The notes under the pieces: generated by a model | Told to the model about the DNA's origin: nothing | The model's input: only the letters and a program-made list of their open reading frames with translations | Databases searched by the model: none | Assembly (NCBI RefSeq): GCF_000204055.1 | Contig: NW_006768789.1 | Location: 760,332 to 824,331 of the forward strand | Direction: 5' to 3' | Length of the DNA stretch: 64,000 nt | Source: Melampsora larici-populina 98AG31 | Taxonomy: Eukaryota > Basidiomycota > Pucciniomycetes > Pucciniales > Melampsoraceae | Part shown: positions 22,549-33,962 of the stretch, one piece after another | How the letters are laid out: every line of letters begins with the position of its first letter | Position numbering within the stretch: position 1 is the first letter of the stretch | Made by a program: the position numbers and the translations under genes

Positions 22549-23510
22549 TGTCAACTATAAGAAGTTCTGCGGAGCAGAACTCCTACAACGTAGACAAAAC
22601 TTACAACGTAAGCCCCAAAACATAGACATCAGGGTTGAACCCTTTCTTGCACATAAAATTATATATACAAACAAAATTACAACGCTACCACTCAGTCTCA
22701 AGAGTGAAAATCGAGAACCCTGAAAACTAAAAAGCTATGACGAAAACATTAATAATAAAAGTAACCGTAGCTACGACTAAAATAAACTTCGCCTGGTCCT
22801 AACAGGAATCAAGGGTCAGACAGACCACCAGACCCTGACCAGGCAAAGTTTGAAGAAGTCTTACTACAACCAGGCCAGTTTAGAATATCCGAACCCTGGT
22901 AAAAAAGGTAAAACGCTCTTAACAAATTCTCATATAAAACTAGATAGCTTCTCTAAAAGAAAAGAGAGGTCATCCCATACTTTAACCTTTTTAACGAGAA
23001 CACCTACTTCATTTAGATACTTTTCTACCCTTTGTCTTAGAAAACATCTCGTCTGAAAACTATTCCTTCTTACTTACGACTTATCAAGATAGTGTTACCT
23101 TTTTAGACATCTTACCGATAGACATCTTTAAAATAACTCTCTACTCCTGATTTTCGTTTTCTCTTCTCGTTTCACTTCTTCATTTTCTTCCTTAAGAAGT
23201 TCTTTAAAGATTGTTTAGTGAGAACTACTCGACTAAAGACTTCATACCCATTTTGATTGAACTATTTGTTCAACACTTTTGCTAAAGCAAATCTGAAGCT
23301 AGTTTACTCTTGTATCCACTTCAGAATAAGCGTACTCTTCTATTTAGAGGAAGAGATTCGCTTGAAATCACTCTCAGTACATATACTCAAGTTTTTCTAC
23401 GAAGAATTGAAAAATAAATTCTTAGCTTATAAGCTCAGAATATACATTTCGTAAGTTCATTTCAGCTTAGACCTACCTACTAGTCAACAGTTCGTAGTCT
23501 CGAGCTGACA
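22549..23510 (+). repeat. 3' LTR of the gypsy element
   Basis: 962 bp, same length as the 5' LTR, with four substitutions noticed between them (two near the start, two in the interior). Confidence 0.94.
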
Positions 23511-25383
23511 GGGACCAACAACTTTCTTGCTATAAAACACCACTGTGTAAATAAAGTATCAGATCAACAAGGTCAATATATAATTCAGATTTCATACAAC
23601 AACATATTGGACATACCTGAGAATTTATAGTACAGATATTCAGGATATTGCTAGATGACCCCCACAATCCAAACTTGTAGGCACTGCCAACATAGGCCAA
23701 GATAGTGCTTACAAGTTGGTTTCCCACAAGATGAAACCTACATGCTTATTTTGACATTGTGAAACTAGCACCTACATGTTTGTTTCAGTGTGGGATGAGA
23801 CCTATAACATATTTCCAGTTACAAGAATGCTTTTTGATTATGGAGATTATATTCCAAGTTACAGGAATGCTTTTTGGGTTATCAGAATGTTATATTGAGT
23901 TGCCAGAATGATTTTTGAGTCACCAAAATGATGTTTTGAGTCACAAGAATGCTTTTTGAGTCACCAAAATGATGTTTCAAGTCATGAGGATGGTATGTTG
24001 ACTTACATCAATGCTGTTCAAATTAAAAAATTTGTATTGCTGGTAACCAGAATGATACCTTGAATCACAACCATGCTTTGTGAGTGGCAAAAGTATCATG
24101 CGTGTAACTTGGAAAGCATTCTTGTAACTGGAAATATCATTTTTGTAACTTTCAACACCTGACTTTCAGAGTATTCTTGTAACTCAAAATATCATTTTTT
24201 AAACACAAAAAACATCTTTGTGACTCAAAAACATTGTTGTGACTCAAAATCTAAGGTTTGTAGAGCAAATGGTCTTGGGAATGTAAGTACTAGGTTACAA
24301 TGTGTTATGAAAGGTTTCAAATGACCAAAATTGAGTTTTAGGCGCTCCATTATGTCACCTATATATGAAAAGCTTGACAGAGGCGCTGGGAGTAGCTCAA
24401 ACAGGCATATTCACAGCCCCCAAACACTGCTCTCTGGTCACCCAGATGGCTCCCTCACATCCATCAAAATTTATGGAAGCCATCAGCTTTTTGTATCAGG
24501 AGCCAGTGGAGGAGAATCCTGTATAATTCAAAATTCATTCACCCATCTTCCATGCACCCAAGTATTGATAATTTTCAAGTCTTTTAGTTGGATTTAGACT
24601 GAGATTTTTGTTGAGAACCCTTTGTGGATAGTGATTTATTTGAAGGATTTGCAGAATCCTTTGTGGTCCGCAGGGGTCAACTGACTTTCAACCTCCCAGG
24701 TGATAAGGGATAGATGTGCTTGTTGTGGCACCTCTTTGATGGATCTTTACGGGTTTTAAGGAAAGTCTTTTGTGTGTGTACCTCAATGTGCTACAAGGAT
24801 ATTTACATGGTGTTAGTGAATAGTTACAGTGGATTCCACAATCCCTTGATCAGTCAAAATTTGAGGCAAAGAGTGTAGGTTAACTTGAGGAAAATCAATG
24901 AAATGAAAATGTTTGAAACAACTTTGTCTTTCATTAATTGATCAAAGCAACTGTGGAACCAACAAACAATTCAAGATGACTTCATCAGTTTTGATCAAAT
25001 GGGGCAACTCAGATCTCTTGGAAAGGGAGATGACTCAAGAAATGTAAGCAGTTTCACATAACACTCAAATTGGGGTCAACCTTATTGGTCCAACCAACCA
25101 AGTGATTAAGAATATTTTTTTGGATTTGATCAGATGGTGCAGTTCAAATTTATCAGACATTGCTAAGTGTCAGATTTTGTGGTAAAAGACTGTGATCTTG
25201 GTTGAGTCCTTCACAGTAAGGTGCTATGTGTGTATGTGGTGATTCAGGGTTAGTTATGTGTGAAATTGATTATGTGGTTCCGGTGCTGAACATGAAGAAA
25301 GGTTTCAAGAATGGTGGATTAAATTAACATATATTTTCCAAATTGGGAATGGCTGGTGGAATGAGATAAGGAATGTCAGAGGT
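23511..25383. other. intergenic with a degenerate inverted array
   Basis: About 23806-23985 carries degenerate copies of GAGTCACAAGAATGCTTTTT. About 24105-24240 carries the reverse complement (AAGCATTCTTGTAACTGG). This gives a large imperfect hairpin that may be a decayed foldback element. The rest to the CAATT at 25384 has no gene that I can support. Confidence 0.5.
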
Positions 25384-25388
25384 CAATT

Positions 25389-26471
25389 TGTCAGGGTGGC
25401 TACAAGTATTACGTACGTTTAGTCTAGTCAATAAAGCGTACTACAGCCCTGATTGGTTATTCCGCTGGTTACGGGGAATAGGTAAGTTATTTCTTCTACA
25501 AAAGGGTAGAGGAGATTGATTAATATTGATGTCTTGTTTTGAGACTTCTAATGATAGTCTAGGACTTAAGTAAACTGAAGGCCCACTGTGAGATCACAGA
25601 TGTGGGTAGGTCAACCTGAGCCTGGTTTAATCTCGAACGGAACAGAACGTTCTATCCGAGCAGCCTGAGATCTAGAAGATCAACAGGGATCCCGCCAACA
25701 AGTAGTTGCAAAACCTGGGTCTCTGACCAAGAAGAGGAGAAAAGCGGGAACAGGACTAACCTGTAAGCTTCTAGGACTCTGGAATTCCAGTGAGTAGTGG
25801 TGAGAAAGGTGTTCGATTAAGGAACGAAGATGACACTGATTTAAAAAAGGTTATCTAGTTGGGTAGGGGAGCTGACTATAAGGGGTTCTTTGATGAAGGT
25901 ATCTTTAAGTGAGCTGGCCGGACGGAACTAAAAAGGATTATTCGCTTTAGATGATGAGATCTAATTAGAAAAGAAGTTGTTGTCAAATCAGGTGAGTCCT
26001 TTTCTCTCTGTCCAGAGATGATCGTGGTACTTATACCTTTTCTTGGTAAAGGGACAGCTTGTGGTTCATAGTCTCCTTCTCTAGGTTTACTCGTACGCAG
26101 CCTGTGGTAGCTTATGGCTTCTTTGGGACTCGTTGTCCTCAAGGACAATGCTAGTAGTAGTTTATTCCTACTCCTCTTATTTCCCTTTTGGGAAGTGGCT
26201 CAATATTAATTCCTGGTAGTCGTGATGGTTTCTGACTTCGAAATGAATGGTCGCTTTTTCGTTTCGAGTTTTCATTTTTATTTGGGTCTTTGAAACTAGA
26301 CCGATAAGTTGAATTTATTATTATTATGTTTTTTTATGTTTTTTTTATGTTTTCTAGTTTTTTTAGTTGTTATAGTTAAATGAGTGCTGTTTCTAAAAAA
26401 CGTAATGCAAAAAAAAGATTTGGATTTTGTTTGAAGACCTTTGGCGCTTAACAAGGGCTCGAGGTCTGACA
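25389..26471. repeat. solo LTR, 1083 bp
   Basis: The ends TGTCAG...CTGACA form the inverted LTR termini, and CAATT is duplicated exactly outside (25384-25388 and 26472-26476). There is no internal domain or coding frame. The sequence is unlike the two LTR pairs elsewhere in this window, so it belongs to a third LTR family. Solo LTRs arise by recombination between the two LTRs of one element. Orientation is not certain. Confidence 0.82.
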
Positions 26472-26476
26472 CAATT

Positions 26477-26892
26477 TGTGTAGATTTCTTCTTTGAGGAT
26501 AGCACATCATAATTATGTGTGCGTGTATGTCTGTGGGCTTGTTTCAAACCCCTTGCCGGAAGTTTTAAGTGTCTGTCTTCTTTTGTCTCTTATACACAGC
26601 CTCTCTAAAGCTCTCCCTTCCTTCCTCACCATTAGTAATTGATTGCTCAAGAGTAACTCCTTTTATCTTTTTACAACTGTTTTGGTGTTTACTGGATAGT
26701 TCTCACAAGTGTCTTGAATATTCCTTTTCTTGCGCCTGCTTCCTGCACTATTGTAAGCAAGGTGTTGAATTCTTCTGCCAAGTTTTCATTTTCACACTTA
26801 AGTCTTTTCATAGAGCTCACATACTACATCTATCTGTCCAGGTAAATAGTACTACCTTTATTTGTTTTTCTTTTCACTTTTTAGCTAGTTAC
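26477..26892. repeat. intergenic; left copy of a dispersed repeat
   Basis: A block at about 26733-26841 (CTTCCTGCACTA ... TCTTTTCATAGAGCTCA) recurs diverged at about 27730-27834, in the same direction. The MITE at 26893-27682 lies between them. No gene. Confidence 0.5.
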
Positions 26893-27682
26893 CACCCACT
26901 TTGGTAAAAAAAGTTGCATTAATAAGTTAATGCAACTTTTACATCACGGTGAGAAATTTTCTCACCGTGTACGTATATGTAAAATCACACAAGAGTTTGA
27001 TTGTTGGAAACGTTCGGTAACCAGATAGAAAGTGAATTGTGATCAATTTCTCAAGACCATTGATCACAGTGATGTCTGTTATCAGTTGGTAAACAAGATC
27101 AATGATTTCATCAAGCTCAATGATCAACCAAATCTCACTCTCCAAGCATCACTCTCAACTTATCATTGTACCAGATCTCACTTGTGAACTACAGTCTTTT
27201 ATGAACATTTCAAACTTTTGAACGCAATACATAAATGTGATGAAAACAGCTGTAATTAAAAGTTGAATCACAAAATTCAGGTTGGATGGTCAAGAAGCTT
27301 GAAGTGGTTCAAATGAGATTAGTTAACAGGTTTTGAATTTGGAAAGTTTGAGAGTGATTGAGGTTGAGGTGATGATGAGTTAATGTTGGTCGTGATAAGA
27401 GAGAAAAAACGGACAAGTACGAGAATATCAAGTGATAGGTGGATCACAAGAGAGTGATGCAAGAGGTCGCAGTTGCATTCATTTGAAAACATTTGACTTT
27501 TAGTCGTTTTCAAGAATGTGCATGATTTTTGCACATATGTGCAAAAATGCGTGTGCACCTTCTTTCACATTTTGGTTTACCAAATCTGTTTTTTGGGTCA
27601 CATATGCAACCGAAAATCAGTGCAGCTTTTTGGTGGTGCACAGTCGGTTGCACACGTCACACACCGGTTACCGAAGTGGGTG
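26893..27682. mobile_element. 790-bp MITE with TAC duplication and perfect internal palindromes
   Basis: The terminal inverted repeat starts CACCCACTT and matches 14 of 15 bases, and TAC flanks both ends (26890-26892 and 27683-27685). Interior hairpins: GTTGCATTAA/TTAATGCAAC near 26912, a 12-bp-arm hairpin around CGGTGAG/CTCACCG near 26945, and a 24-bp perfect palindrome centred on GCACATATGTGC near 27536. No transposase. Confidence 0.72.
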
Positions 27683-27685
27683 TAC

Positions 27686-28320
27686 AGTATGACTATTAGC
27701 ATTTGATTGCTCAAGATTCTTTTTGTTCTCCTACTTCCTGCACTACTGCAGTTAAATTGCTGAATTCTTCCACCAAGTTTTTGTTTTCTTATTTGAGTCT
27801 TTTCATAGAGCTCATATACTACATCTTTCTGTCAAGGGTACACACATCTCTAGTGCCAACACCTGAAGCTCCGTGGTACTCCACTTTCTGAGTAAATTTT
27901 GTGGCAGTGCAATTTGCTGTTACAGATGAGACTTGCTCCCAATCCACTTTTAAAAAGCACCTGGTACATAAGTCATGCAGCACGGCACCTATTGGAGCCG
28001 CTCTTGCTCCACTTCACCAATTTTCAGGGCAAGGGTGTGGCACAACTCACAAGGCAAGGTTATTTATTGATATTTGTTTTGCAATTATACACTGCAAGAA
28101 AGATGTAAGTAAGTACAATATGATCAAAGAAAATGGAATCAAGTATCATATGTAAATTGAATATCAAAGAGTGATGAGAAAGATAAATAAGCAATAGAAG
28201 GGTAAGAAGTTAATGAGTGACAAGATAAAAGAATGTGAAAGATAAGGTAGGAAATCAGACAAGCAACAAAAGAAAAAAAGAAAAAAATACGGGAAGAGAA
28301 TATAAAAGAAAGCAGCATGT
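27686..28320. other. intergenic; right copy of the dispersed repeat, no gene
   Basis: Contains the diverged copy at about 27730-27834. The remainder, A- and G-rich near 28160-28300, shows nothing recognisable. Confidence 0.4.
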
Positions 28321-28499
28321 TGCCATCCTGTATTCAATTTGACTCTCATCTTAACACAGCTATAAAAATCTAGAGTTCCACCTTGATAATTAACACCAAG
28401 TTGTAAAACATCACCATATCTTAATGGAAATGGCTTAGTTTCACCACCTGGTGCAGACAATCTGATATGATTCCAAAATATATCAGATGATGATTTAGT
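28321..28499 (-). pseudogene. FHA-domain pseudogene, C-terminal half (Dma1-like)
   Basis: On the minus strand this encodes the second half of a forkhead-associated phosphothreonine-binding domain: TKSSSD in place of the SS/TNGT loop, then NHIRLSAPGG, GDVLQLGVNYQGG and CVKMRVKLNTGWQ. These match what I know of the FHA domain of fungal Dma1-type FHA-RING ubiquitin ligases, which act in mitotic checkpoints. Translation then runs into low-complexity sequence with no RING. The upstream half lies at 33698-33962, and the Harbinger element separates the two. Loss of the RING and several altered positions show it was already degenerate. Confidence 0.75.
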
Positions 28500-28731
28500 A
28501 TTAGGGCGGTTCAAGTTCAGCCACGCGATCCACCTGGACACCCCGTCGCGATCAGTGTTTTTAGGGTTGTGTGGTCCTTAAAAACCCTGATTGCTAAGTG
28601 ACGAGCACCCTAAATTTACGGTTTTAAGTTTTGTAAATCCAGGTACACCTTCTCCCAACATCTTTTTTTTCGATTGTTTTTTTTTTCGATCACCTTCGTT
28701 TGCCAAAAGACCTGATTGACCACCAAGTTTG

Positions 28732-30183
28732 ATGATCTCGCATCATGAGCGGTCCACGATACCTGAAGAGAAATTACCCACACAAATTACCACCTTCTTC
28801 CTCGAGCTTAATCCCAAAGGAACTCATCTCCAGGTCTTCATCGATTTTCTTGCATGTGTGGTTGCACACCTGGACTCTGACATTCGACTAGAAGAAGATA
28901 TCAACAACCCGACCGAAGGCAAGCTCCTATTCAATGACAATCCGGAAATGGCTCAAATTTATGATGCTGTCTTTGATCTCGAAGAACAGTGGGGCGCTCT
29001 TCTGGGACATGTCTTCGCGCGACGCTACCTTAATGAACGTCTACGCATGCTTCCGCCGACCTCTTTTGACCTGCGAGATATGCTACGAAGCCGAAGGACT
29101 GATTTCAGACAGGCGATGCGTACGACGCCGGAGGGATTCAACGCCCTGCTGTGTATTATCAGTAATCACCCAATCTTTGTCTCATCCAGTAACAACCCTC
29201 AGCCTCCGGTCGAAAAGCAGCTCGCCATCACCCTGGAAAGACTCGGTAGCAACGGAAACGGTGCCTCCGTGGGCAGGTTTGCGCGTAACTACAAAGTAGG
29301 ACGAGGTTCAGTGATTAATTGTACTCGGCGTGTGATTTCGGCGATTCTGGATGTCGGCGCCCACTACCTCGCTTGGGCACACGAACATAGACGCCAGGCA
29401 ATATCTCAAGTGTTGGAAAGAGACGGCTTCCCAGGTTGCGTTGGCTTTGTAGACGGGACAACTATCCCAGTTTTTCAGCGACCTGGAAGAGATGGCGAGG
29501 TTTTCTTTGATTGAAAACATCGCTACTCAATCAACGTACAGATAATATGTGACTGCGATTGGCGTATCATATACGCTTACGGAGGATGGCCGGGATCATG
29601 TTGCAACAGCACGGTATACTCAAAAGCTGAGATTGCCAATGATCCTAAGAAATATTTCAACCAAGGTACGTCTATATCTTCATATCATTCGTGGTGACGT
29701 AGCTTATTTGGTTCTTTCACAGGAGAATATATACTGGCCGACTCTGCTTACATCCCATCCGAAAACGTGGTTCCTTCCTACAAGGGCCAGGCTGCTGAGG
29801 TGGACAGAAACAAGGAGTTCAATTGGTGTGTGGCCAAAGCTCGAGTACGAAACGAACATTGCATTGGCATCCTCAAGTCGCGTTGGGCCTCACTGCAAGT
29901 GCTACGATTGGGATTGAACAGTCGCGAGGACATGTTCCACATCCTCAGGTGGTTTCGTGTCTGTATGATATTACATAACATGCTCGCCGACCTTGGGAAC
30001 AGTTGGAACGAGGAAGAATTCGATCGCTTATTGATTGAACCGGGCGAGGCGGGGCGATTACAAGCAGTTCAGGTCGCAGACCTCGAGGTGATTGAAAGAG
30101 GCCGAGCGACGCGGGAGATGGTACGTGACCTCGCGGTTGCCTACAACTGGGAGAGCGGGGTCCTTCCAATTGTTCATTGTTGA
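28732..30183 (+). pseudogene. PIF/Harbinger DDE transposase, one in-frame stop
   Basis: Exon 1 28732-29665, intron 29666-29722 (57 nt, GTACGT..CACAG), exon 2 29723-30183, total 465 codons with stop. The first ATG of the open frame is 28732. The catalytic triad is visible as Asp241 (GFVDGTTIP), Asp318 (ILADSAY) and Glu356 (VRNEHCIG), and an N-terminal helical region precedes it. TGA occurs at codon 261 (29512-29514), just after VFFD, where relatives usually have a basic residue. A CGA-to-TGA change would explain it. Without that stop the protein would be full length, so inactivation looks recent. The product would bind the terminal repeats together with the accessory protein and cut the DNA. 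Confidence 0.92.
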
Positions 30184-31072
30184 TTCTTGAAATCTTCTTA
30201 TTTTACTTTCATTTGGCCACTTTGTTTTGTGTCTCCTTAAGTTGAACCTGAGCGTGTCAAGTTTTTATTTCAAGTTTGATTATCTTCTTCGGTAGTTTTA
30301 TTATCTCATTTATATAGTCTTATTATCTGTTTATCGAATTTTTGTATTCCTTATTTGGTTGTCTGATCGGTTTCTTACTATGGTTGTCATGTTTTGTTTT
30401 TCCAAGCTCTGGTCTGTGGATGGCGCAATCCAAAGTCTATTTTTTCGCTGTCCAAATGCTTGAATGTGGGTTACCCATTTGAAAACTCTTAAGTCTAAAT
30501 ATCATTCCAAGGACAAAGTCTAGAGAATTTGCAAACTACAGAAGTCTAGAGAATTGCAAAACTACAGTGGCAACTCTAAGGAGCAGAGGTCATGTTGAAA
30601 GAATGACGCATGATTCTAAGGACAAATAGGGAGCAGTGGTCATCTTGAAAGAATGGCGCTTTCGTTCTTTCTTATCTTCTCTTTTGGCATGTAAGGATTT
30701 ATGACAAGAAACGTTTTGTCAAATTGCAACTGAAGACATTGAACCAAACACATGAGGAAACAAACAAAAACTTAAACAAAAACTTGAAACTTCTTTTGTT
30801 CGACACCGACAGAAAGCGAGACGAAGAAACATGAAACCAAGAAAAAATACAAAACGAAGAAACATGAAACCAAGGAAAAATACAAATTGGTTTGGTTAGA
30901 AACCAAGACAAATTACAAACTTGTTTGGTTTGACACTGAGAGGAGGCAATCGAGACAAAGGAAAAACAATTGTAAAGAACAACATCGATTTCCTATCGAT
31001 TACCTAACAATATACAATGATGAATGATCAGATTCAAATACAAATCAAGCGCAACCATACAATGAATCACAC
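30184..31072. other. region between the convergent Harbinger genes
   Basis: Non-coding, probably both 3' UTRs. A short direct repeat (CGAAGAAACATGAAACCAAG) occurs at about 30820 and 30857. Confidence 0.5.
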
Positions 31073-32857
31073 TTACTTATCGACTGACATAGGATCCTCA
31101 GATGGATATACGACCCTGAGGAAAGCTTCAAGTTCCTGAGGGCTCTTGCCTTCCAAGACCAATCTTTCGCAGAAAGCCTTGCGCTCCTTTTGTGACTCAA
31201 GTGCCAACCGACGTAATTCAACATTTCGTTGTTCCTCACGATCCATAAAATACTTCTCCTTTGCCCAGCTGAGGTCAGAATTGCGAGAGTCCAATTCTGC
31301 TTGAAGGCGGTTCGACTCAACCTGTTGTCGCATTGTGTTAGCTTGGGTTATCATCAACAGCTTCGCCTCGTTGCCTTGTTGAATGACGTTCGCAAGCGCG
31401 TGTTTGTTGTCCTTACTGTGAACTTGGGAGGGGTCAATCGAGGGCAATGGTTCCAAGCCTCGGCGAGCAAGTGCCGGTCGTGTTCCTCCCCTTTTGATCT
31501 CAGTCACCGTCGTTGCCGGAGTCGTCACAGTGGTGGTAGTAACATCGGCCTCGTCTTCAGAAGAATCTAGGGCGCGTTCTTCAGGAGTTAGAGTGTGCGA
31601 TTTTGAGCGGTGTTTCTTTGGAGGCTTGCGCTGCTTGCCAAGCGCGAGCGTATTCAAAATGGAACGGCTCGACTTGGCAACGCAGGGTCCAGAGGCAGAG
31701 GTTTTCACGGATGATGGCCGTGGGTCATCGTCAAGGATGGGTGGTTTTGAATGAGGTATGGGTGTTGTCTTGGCAGCTTCGGCGGACGTAGATGCTTGGG
31801 CGTCCAAATGGGCCTCGCGAAAAATTGGCTCCTGATCCGATTCAAAGATATCATCGTATATTTGAGATGGACTTTGCAAAAAGGGGGCTCCAGCCGCAAA
31901 TAGAAACAATATCAGCAATAAGTTACGTTAATCCGTACAATCCTTTGTACCTTGCTCACCTTGCTGATTTTCAGCACTGTGATCATGACTGTCACTAGTG
32001 TCATTGTCTGTCTCGACAGAGTCCTGAACCTTCGCAGCCATGCCACCAGATTCCTGGACCTTCGCAGCGATGCCATCAGCGTCCTGAACCTTTGGAGGGA
32101 TGCCATCGTTATCGGTAATGCCATCATCATCGGTGTCCTCCTCAATATCATCCTCAGGCCCCGCACCGGTATCGAAGATACCAAAAGGCGTGACGTTGCC
32201 TTTGTCGCGAAAAACGACATCCATTTCTTTGAAAAGGGGACACATCGAGTCGAGGAGGTCGCTCATTGAGGTAATACCATCGGCACGATTCTTGGCCGAA
32301 AGGCCACTGCCGGTCTTGAGGCTGAAAGCTTTTGCAGCGTGGTATTTAGCGCGGTAGCGTTTGATACGCAAGTGAAGAATCCGGCCGGTCAAACGCATGT
32401 GGGTCGTATTGTGTCGCATGTTGTAGTAGTGGTTGATTTCCATCGCCAAAGGATTCAACAAAGACCTTGGGTTCATTGGCATGCCGGATACCTTGGTTTG
32501 ACTGCCACCGCCAAAGAGAGCATTGCGGATCGTTGGTTTCGAAAGGTATGTGATGATAGTTTGGTAATCGATGCGATCCAAAGTCGGGCTATCCCTAGAG
32601 TTTTTCGAAGAAGGCGCCAAGGAAACACTTCAAGCACGTGCAACTGCTGCTAATCTTGAACGCTTGACGGCAGCAGCAGTAGGTTTCGAGGCCACCGGCA
32701 GGCCAGACGCTATCAGGTCAGCTTCGATTTGGGCCCTCGTTCGACGAGCCCTAGGTGCCTACAACAAATAATCAGCATAGTCAGTGGATGAAAATTGCAG
32801 AGTACTCGATCCTGGACTCACCTTGCCAATTGGCTGAGATTGAACAGGAGCAGGCAT
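31073..32857 (-). pseudogene. PIF/Harbinger accessory (SANT/Myb-like DNA-binding) protein, one in-frame stop
   Basis: Exons on the minus strand: 32857-32822, 32758-31960 and 31887-31073, total 1650 nt (549 aa), phases consistent. Introns are 63 and 72 nt. ATG 32857 opens a 12-residue first exon. A conserved block (RLTGRILHLRIKRYRAKYHA, then TGSGLS) resembles the Myb/SANT-like protein that accompanies Harbinger transposase and recruits it to element ends. Acidic repeats follow (several copies of AAKVQ), and the C-terminal half is charged and helical, likely coiled coil. TGA at 32630-32632 interrupts exon 2. The third-exon acceptor is chosen by phase and is less certain. Confidence 0.82.
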
Positions 32858-33697
32858 TTCGAGACGAACTTCAAGATAGAGCCGGGTAAAAGGCGAGGCA
32901 AGAACCAGCGAGATGAAGCGAAAGGACTAAGTAAAATGAAATGAAGGTCCCAAGAATCGCGTAGGAAAATTTGATCACTATAAGAAAAGATTCGCGCGGG
33001 AAAGAAATGATCAAGCAGCAATTTGGATCGCTTGTCAATCAGAAAAAGAAAGGAATATAGATGAGAAAACGAGGGAAAGGTTTGGAGTATGAAAGACCGT
33101 CTTTTGAACCAAAGGAATCTCGATGTCATGTAGTCCTTATCCTGATATGAAGCGGTCGGCTTGAAGCTTGTGTCGCGTCAATTTGATAGTCCTGATCGAT
33201 CCAAGTTGTGTTGCGTAAGCGATTATATGATATCCATGTGCGTGCGAGTCCTGAATCTAGTCCTGATCAAAGTGCGGTAGGCGATGGGGTGAAAACCAGC
33301 GTGCAAGTCCTGAAAGGATAGGATAGGAGATCCAAATGAAAAAGTGAAAGGGTAGGATGGGGAACCGAGGTACGCGGGCAGAGGCCGGGAAAAATCGATT
33401 TTGGCCAAACGATGTACAAATCATTATGTTAATGAAAGAGAAACTAAGGAAAAAAAACGGTGAGAAAAAAAAACTTCAGGAACATCTTCAAAAAAGAAGA
33501 CCGTGGAAGCAATTCCTTTTTTTTCCTTTTTGTACCTGGTACTTTAAAATTTTTAAGGACGCTGAGGTGATTGCAAAACAGTGGACCACCTTTAGAGGTG
33601 GTCCACAAACGTAAAATTTTACTTATAATTTACAGGTCCCGATCCAAACTTAAATTTTAAAAAAAGGCTGTAAAAGCCCTTCTTGAACCGCCCTATT

Positions 33698-33962
33698 TTT
33701 AACAAAGAATTAACCAGATTTATCTGTAAAGATATCAGCATGACTTCTTGAGACTATTATTATTAAGATCAATTTCATCACTGAGCAGACTACAACATGT
33801 CAATTGTTCAATCTTTAATGAAGTAGATGCTGCTATATTTTGTCCAATTACTTCAAAATGCAATGACCTGGTTGCATCAAGATGGGTAACAAGCCTGATA
33901 ATAGAGTGTCTGTCAGCCCTCAAGGCCACAAGAGCTTCAGCACACAAGGGCTTATAAATCAT
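33698..33962 (-). pseudogene. FHA-domain pseudogene, N-terminal half (Dma1-like)
   Basis: The minus strand encodes IIRLVTHLDATRSLHFEVI and TSLKI, the usual start of Dma1-type FHA domains. A frame change then leads into VSRSHADIFTDKSG, a TAA stop and FFVKN, ending exactly at the transposon. The next codons, ACT AAA TCA..., are at 28499 on the other side of the element. Frameshift and stop show the gene was decaying, though the order of decay and insertion is not known. Confidence 0.72.

Larger units (their letters stand above)
17778..23510 (+). mobile_element. Ty3/gypsy LTR retrotransposon (chromovirus), internally deleted
   Basis: Two 962-bp LTRs with TGTCA...TGACA ends flank a 3.8-kb interior. 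GGGAC is duplicated outside (17773-17777, 23511-23515). The LTRs differ at four positions that I could find, so the insertion is recent. The interior has a gag-like region, RNase H, integrase and a chromodomain. Protease and all of the reverse transcriptase catalytic domain are absent. A TGG-starting string at 18742, 2 nt inside the LTR, may be the primer site. The copy cannot move alone and would need an autonomous relative. Confidence 0.95.
28503..33694. mobile_element. PIF/Harbinger DNA transposon, two genes, nearly intact
   Basis: 5192 bp. The terminal inverted repeats AGGGCGGTTCAAG are perfect over 13 bp, and ATT is duplicated outside (28500-28502, 33695-33697). The boundaries are confirmed independently: deleting the element plus one ATT rejoins the flanking FHA pseudogene in frame. 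It carries a DDE transposase on the plus strand and a SANT/Myb-like accessory gene on the minus strand, convergent, as expected for autonomous PIF/Harbinger elements. Each gene has one in-frame TGA. Confidence 0.95.

Noticed and set aside
28164..28541. 125-codon minus ORF as an independent gene
   Set aside because: It runs from the transposon terminus into an FHA remnant and then low-complexity DNA; it is half of a split pseudogene.
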